Below the pieces are notes generated by a model, which saw only the letters and a program-made list of their open reading frames with translations, searched no databases and had not been told where the DNA came from. Positions 62,395 to 64,000 of a stretch of DNA of 64,000 nt are shown one piece after another. Both the position numbers and the translations under genes were made by a program. The stretch lies in assembly GCA_965217265.1 (NCBI GenBank), contig CBDCHP010000018.1, positions 744,001 through 808,000 on the forward strand, written 5' to 3'. The number at the start of each line of letters is the position of its first letter. The first letter of the stretch is position 1. Origin of the DNA: JAGRGG01 sp965217265. GTDB taxonomy: Bacteria; Pseudomonadota; Alphaproteobacteria; Geminicoccales; Geminicoccaceae.

Positions 62395-63903
62395 ATGCCC
62401 TCGCTCCTCGTCGATATCGTCTGTCTCGCGCTGATTGCCCTGTTCGCCGTCGTGGGCGCGCGGCGCGGCGCCGTCGGCGAAGCCGTCGCCCTCGCGGTCT
62501 TCGCGGCGGCCGTGCCGCTGGCGTTCACGGCGGCGGCCGCGCTGTCGGCGCCGGCGGACGTCGCGGCGTTCGTCGCCGGCGCGGCGCTCGGCCTCGTCGC
62601 CGCGCGCTTGGCGGGCAACGCGCTCTTGCCGCGGCGCGTCCTCTCGCGGGCACGCGGGTGGGCGGGGCGTATAGGAGGCGCGGTCCTGGGGGCGGGGCAG
62701 GCCGTGATCCTGCTCGTCACCGCGACGGCGCTGCTTCCCGTCGGCGGGGGCCTCCCGCCGCGCGCGGTGATCGAGGCGCGCGCCTACGCCCACCTGCGGC
62801 CGATCGCCGAAGGGATACGGGGCGCGGACGCGGCGTTCGCGCCGCAAACGGTCAGCCTCCCGTCGCCCACGCCGCGCTCGGGCGCGACGGTCCACCGTCC
62901 CATCGCCTGGACGACGGTCGAGGCGGGAACCCGTACGCGCACCCGAACGCTGCCGGGCACCGTTCGTGCGGCCGAGCGAAGCCCGATCGGCTTCGACGTC
63001 GGCGGACGGGTGGGGGAGGTCCGCGTCGAGATCGGCGCGACGTTCGTCGAGGGTGAGGTTCTGGCGGCCGTCGAGACCGACACCTTAAGCTTCGAGGTCG
63101 AGGAGCGCCGCGCCGCCTTGAGCGAGGCCGAGGCCGTCCTGGCCGAGGTCCAAGCCGACCACGCCCGCACCGTCTACCTCCATGAGCGCGGCGTCGAGTC
63201 CAACGCCGCTCTAGAGAACGCTCAAGCGGCGCTCGACACGGCGAAGAGCCGGCTCAACGTCGCCCGGACCCGCTTGGCGCGGGCGCGGACCGACGTCGCG
63301 GACGCCGAATTGATCGCGCCCTACGACGGCTCCGTCGCCGCCCGGCTGGTGGAGCCCGCCGAGCGCGTCACGCCCGGTCAGCCCGTGCTGGAGATCCAAA
63401 GCCGCGACGGCGGGCTCGAACTCGTCGTCGGCGTGCCGGAGACGATCCTCGCCTCCTTGGAGATGGGCTCGACGCACGCCGTGAAGGCACCCGTTCTCGA
63501 CGGCACGGCTGCGGGCGTCGTCACCGAGATCGGGGCGCGGGCGGGGGAGGGTTCAAGCTTTCCCGTCACGCTCGCGATCGAGGGCGCCGATCCGGCCCTG
63601 CGCCCCGGCATGAGCGCCGAGGTCCGCCTCGACCTCGCACCGCGGGGCGCCGTCGCCGGCGTTCGCATCCCCGTCACCGCCTTTCTGCCGGGCGACGGGC
63701 AGACGTCGCACGTCTTCGTCGTCGACGCGGCGACCGGCACCGTGCGCCGGCAGGAGATCGAGGTCGTCGCCGTCGCCGGCGAGGAGGTCGTCGTCACCGG
63801 CCTGGAGCCGGGCCAGCGGATCGCCGCCAAGGGCCTCGCGCGGCTTCGCGACGGCCAGCCGATCGACCTGATGGGTGTCGGCGTCGCGCGCTACAACATG
63901 TGA
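62395..63903 (+). CDS. CvpA-like membrane domain fused to HlyD/RND periplasmic adaptor
   Basis: 502 residues. Residues 1-125 have about four hydrophobic segments with GARRGAVGEAVAL, resembling CvpA-type proteins. Residues 180-495 are a membrane-fusion adaptor: RTRTLPGTVRAAERSPIGFDVGGRVGEV (lipoyl half), a coiled-coil hairpin around residues 240-300, ELIAPYDGSVAARLVEPAE (second lipoyl half), and a beta barrel. A normal adaptor would start with a signal peptide or one helix, so the N-terminal membrane domain is unusual. It is followed 15 bp later by an RND pump gene. Confidence 0.82.
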   Translation: MPSLLVDIVCLALIALFAVVGARRGAVGEAVALAVFAAAVPLAFTAAAALSAPADVAAFVAGAALGLVAARLAGNALLPRRVLSRARGWAGRIGGAVLGAGQAVILLVTATALLPVGGGLPPRAVIEARAYAHLRPIAEGIRGADAAFAPQTVSLPSPTPRSGATVHRPIAWTTVEAGTRTRTRTLPGTVRAAERSPIGFDVGGRVGEVRVEIGATFVEGEVLAAVETDTLSFEVEERRAALSEAEAVLAEVQADHARTVYLHERGVESNAALENAQAALDTAKSRLNVARTRLARARTDVADAELIAPYDGSVAARLVEPAERVTPGQPVLEIQSRDGGLELVVGVPETILASLEMGSTHAVKAPVLDGTAAGVVTEIGARAGEGSSFPVTLAIEGADPALRPGMSAEVRLDLAPRGAVAGVRIPVTAFLPGDGQTSHVFVVDAATGTVRRQEIEVVAVAGEEVVVTGLEPGQRIAAKGLARLRDGQPIDLMGVGVARYNM

Positions 63904-63918
63904 GCAAGGACGATTGCG

Positions 63919-64000
63919 ATGAATGTCTCCCGCCTCGCCTACCGGGCCCGCCCGCTGGTCTACATGATGCTCACGCTGCTCATGGCCTTCGGCGCCTTGA
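63919..64000 (+). CDS. RND efflux pump inner-membrane subunit, 5' end
   Basis: Only 27 codons are visible: MNVSRLAYRARPLVYMMLTL, then a hydrophobic run. A short basic segment leading into the first transmembrane helix is the typical start of AcrB/MexB-class pumps. The adjoining adaptor gene supports this. The gene runs off the window end. Confidence 0.7.
   Translation, partial: MNVSRLAYRARPLVYMMLTLLMAFGAL

Overview
The window is about 70% G+C, densely packed DNA from an alphaproteobacterium. The evidence is the full fixNOQP/fixGHIS-type (cco) cytochrome cbb3 cluster with an FnrL-type regulator, a SAM-II riboswitch ahead of metA, the chorismate mutase-hisC-tyrA operon next to metA, and the many ATGA/GTGA stop-start overlaps. 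A Rhodospirillales-like lineage is the best guess, but it rests on gene content and gene order only.

Layout. 1-6.4 kb: a nucleoside ABC importer (3' part) in one operon with cytidine deaminase, purine nucleoside phosphorylase, deoC and deoA. 6.6-11.6 kb: rpmB, a ChaC-like cyclotransferase, the tyrA-hisC-chorismate mutase operon, then metA behind a SAM-II riboswitch. 11.5-13.45 kb: an A+T-rich foreign patch with a Hint-domain gene split by a 778-bp IS1-like element. 13.5-25.8 kb: a secreted NTF2-like protein, dinB, a TolC-like channel, an osmolyte operon (BCCT transporter, double solute-binding lipoprotein, universal stress protein), a DSF synthase-like crotonase, bcp and glnE. 25.87-29.85 kb: a 4-kb transposon with 13-bp terminal inverted repeats and an 8-bp target duplication. 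It carries a DUF262-DUF1524 (GmrSD/SspE-like) defence gene between two small genes. That defence gene is itself split by a second copy of the 778-bp IS.

29.9-41 kb: tyrS, an alpha/beta hydrolase, cysE plus a cysteine desulfurase, a two-kinase signalling locus with two receiver proteins, iscA-ferredoxin-mnmA, tRNA-Met(CAT), and two membrane-protein genes. 41-50.9 kb: ccoS-I-H-G and ccoP-Q-O-N on the minus strand, a perfect FNR box ahead of ccoN, two membrane-protein genes, and fnrL. 50.9-64 kb: a betaine/homocysteine methyltransferase, a DUF1289 gene, maeB, htpX, a TRAP transporter (P, Q, M), a LysR regulator divergent from a frameshifted flavin monooxygenase, a DoxX protein, and an efflux operon starting with a CvpA-HlyD-like fusion and the first codons of an RND pump.

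Two features stand out. The first is the nested mobile-element structure carrying the interrupted defence gene. The second is a family of about 145-bp near-palindromic intergenic elements (seven full or partial copies) whose ends coincide with stop codons. Each half contains a hairpin followed by a T run, so they look like mobile or amplified bidirectional terminators. Both foreign A+T-rich genes were disrupted by the same IS, and in both cases removing the IS plus 8 bp restores the reading frame.
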